Assembly (NCBI GenBank): GCA_035535315.1
Contig: DATLQD010000089.1
Location: forward strand, 1 to 38,876
DNA: 38,876 bases
From: DASQGA01 sp035535315
GTDB taxonomy: Bacteria; Actinomycetota; Thermoleophilia; Gaiellales; Gaiellaceae
Direction: 5' to 3'
In this document: one piece after another, positions 37,907 through 38,876 of the stretch
Position numbering within the stretch: position 1 is the stretch's first letter
Layout: the number at the start of each line of letters is the position of its first letter
Translations under genes and position numbers: made by a program
The notes under the pieces: generated by a model
Told to the model about the DNA's origin: nothing
Databases searched by the model: none
Seen by the model: the letters and a program-made list of their open reading frames with translations, nothing else

Positions 37907-37916
37907 GACGTCCTAG
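37903..37916. repeat. 14-base perfect palindrome holding both convergent stop codons
   Basis: CTAGGACGTCCTAG reads the same on both strands and contains the TAG of mrp (37904-37906) and the TAG of the DUF1360 gene (37915-37913 on the minus strand). It has no loop, so it is unlikely to be a terminator; it could be a protein binding site. Confidence 0.6.
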
Positions 37917-38380
37917 ACGTCGCCCTGGTCGGACGGCTGCTGCGGCAGCGAGGTCGCCTGACCTTCGCGCAGCCGCACAAAGCCCGCATTCAGGAAGTCG
38001 GTGATCCCGTGGGCGCTGAAGATCGTGGTCGCAAACCTGGTCTCACGCGGGAAGAAGGCGAACGAGTACGAGAGCCCGGCCGAGATCCAGAGGCCGATGC
38101 AGTACGGGCAGGTCACGAGCGCGCCGACCGCTGCCGCCATTCCCTCCTGCTTCGGCTCCTGCGCTGCCGCGTCCTCCGTGACCGGCGCCCGGATGAAAGC
38201 GGCGATCTCGTCCTTCGTGATCACGCGGCTGATCTTGTAGGTGGAGAGGGCGATCCGGGCCAGGTCGCCGAAACCGATCCGTTCCGGGATCCGTTCGCGT
38301 CCCACGGCGAGGAAGCCGCCGAAGACGCCCCAGAAGGCAGCGGTGAGAGCGGCGTACTGCGGCAGTGGTCTTTGCTCCAT
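37913..38380 (-). CDS. DUF1360 membrane protein
   Basis: 155 residues. Two hydrophobic segments are seen (LTAAFWGVFGGFLAVG and LWISAGLSYSFAFF), with the family signature DLARIALSTYKISRVITKDE and the Cys pair VTCPYCIGLWISAG. DUF1360 members are small membrane proteins found in Bacillus and actinobacteria, of unknown function. The ATG at 38380 overlaps the preceding stop by one base (TGATG on the minus strand), so it is translated together with the DUF6766 gene. The C-terminus is Gln/Ser-rich. Confidence 0.82.
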   Translation of the reverse strand: MEQRPLPQYAALTAAFWGVFGGFLAVGRERIPERIGFGDLARIALSTYKISRVITKDEIAAFIRAPVTEDAAAQEPKQEGMAAAVGALVTCPYCIGLWISAGLSYSFAFFPRETRFATTIFSAHGITDFLNAGFVRLREGQATSLPQQPSDQGDV

Positions 38381-38876
38381 CAGACCGAGGATCCTGTCTG
38401 CGAGTGCGGCGCCCCGACCGGCTTGGACTCGGGGGAGCCGCGTTGGCGCAGGTACATCGAGAAGACGACCATGGTGCCGACGGCCAGGAGCTCCGATTGC
38501 CAGTTCTCGAGCGACCTCTCCCAGAAGTCCGGGTTCAGGAGATACGTCTTCCAGCGGACCGCCGCCTCGCCGTGAAGTCGCTGATCGTCGTTGAAGGTGT
38601 TCCAGCTTGTGATCGACTGGGCGCCCCACGTGAGGAAGAAGATCGTGGTCATGACGAGCAGGAGGGAGTTCGAATAGATGGTCGTTCGCCAGTCGCCCAG
38701 CTTCGCCCACCGAGGCGCATTCTCGGGTGCATAGCGCCCGATCTTTTGCTTCTCGTCGGATTGGAGGCCGGCGTCCGCGAGCGGCTTCGACTCGCTCGAC
38801 CCTTTCTGGAGGAGCCAGATCGTCGCGGCGATGTAGAGCGAAAACTGGAGAAACTCGGACTGCCAGTTCTCCATGA
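38380..38876 (-). CDS. DUF6766 membrane protein, 5' end beyond the window
   Basis: 164 residues from the ATG at 38874, but the true start probably lies beyond the right edge because the first residues (ENWQSEFLQ) repeat an internal motif. Helices are seen at about 9-23, 66-85 and 128-142. Two copies of an ENWQSE-x-L...Q-x-GS-x-ESKP unit occur (residues 2-31 and 123-152, 15 of 30 identical). The pattern matches DUF6766 as I recall it. Function is unknown; the pairing with DUF1360 suggests a small membrane complex. Confidence 0.75.
   Translation of the reverse strand, partial: MENWQSEFLQFSLYIAATIWLLQKGSSESKPLADAGLQSDEKQKIGRYAPENAPRWAKLGDWRTTIYSNSLLLVMTTIFFLTWGAQSITSWNTFNDDQRLHGEAAVRWKTYLLNPDFWERSLENWQSELLAVGTMVVFSMYLRQRGSPESKPVGAPHSQTGSSV

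Noticed and set aside
1..38876. Search for CRISPR arrays, insertion sequences, phage or toxin-antitoxin genes
   Set aside because: No repeat-spacer pattern, transposase, integrase or toxin pair was seen; apart from the orphan methyltransferase there is no defence-type gene.

Overview
The window is high-GC bacterial chromosome with very dense coding. Most starts are GTG, many gene pairs overlap by 4 bases (GTGA or ATGA), and no gap reaches 300 bases. Gene content points to an actinobacterium, probably class Thermoleophilia (Gaiellales or Solirubrobacterales relatives): TreT, an MprAB/PepD-like set, an actinobacterial-type Mrp, methylmalonyl-CoA epimerase, CarH-type MerR, DUF6766/DUF1360. The taxon is an inference; there is no rRNA gene to settle it. 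I see no insertion sequence, prophage or CRISPR array, so this looks like core chromosome.

Layout. 1-2.2 kb: tail of a GT-C membrane glycosyltransferase, then moeA. 2.2-4.1 kb (minus): a membrane protein with an M28-peptidase-like ectodomain that has lost key active-site residues. 4.1-8.4 kb: response regulator, histidine kinase, HtrA/PepD-like protease (envelope stress), then an orphan beta-class DNA methyltransferase. 8.4-11.8 kb: an RsbW-like anti-sigma kinase behind a textbook SigB/SigF promoter, then trehalose genes treT and otsA. 11.8-19.9 kb: one long plus-strand run moaC, moaB, ccmA, ccmB, ccmC, ccmD, hemX, hemA, hemC, hemD, SAM hydroxide adenosyltransferase, methyltransferase, joining molybdenum cofactor, heme export and heme synthesis. 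19.9-21.8 kb: cupin, tRNA-Phe (minus) with an elaborate 3' hairpin, arginase, small membrane protein. 21.8-28.5 kb: rarA (minus), M20 peptidase, DUF1385, nicotinate phosphoribosyltransferase, a short FtsH, methylmalonyl-CoA epimerase, small unknown. 28.6-30.1 kb: ECF sigma factor and a divergent YchF-like GTPase. 30.1-32.2 kb (minus): YhaM-like HD/OB nuclease and M29 aminopeptidase. 32.2-34.2 kb: DUF1015 and an inositol-monophosphatase-like gene. 34.2-36.8 kb (minus): CarH-like B12 light sensor, CapA, GNAT. 36.8-38.9 kb: mrp, then DUF1360 and DUF6766 (minus, cut by the window edge).

The most striking feature is regulatory. Nearly every transcription-unit start has a -10 hexamer (TANNNT) ending 6-9 bases before the start codon and no Shine-Dalgarno sequence, the signature of leaderless transcripts. 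In four places the stop codon of the upstream gene itself forms the TAG/TAA of the next gene's -10 box. One leaderless gene (SAM hydroxide adenosyltransferase, 18496) has no ATG, GTG or TTG available and appears to start at ATC. The genes that do carry leaders and ribosome binding sites are the RsbW-like gene, the M20 peptidase, ftsH and the ECF sigma factor. No wholly new multi-gene system is evident; the novelty candidates are these expression signals, the tRNA-Phe hairpin, and several family members with altered key residues.
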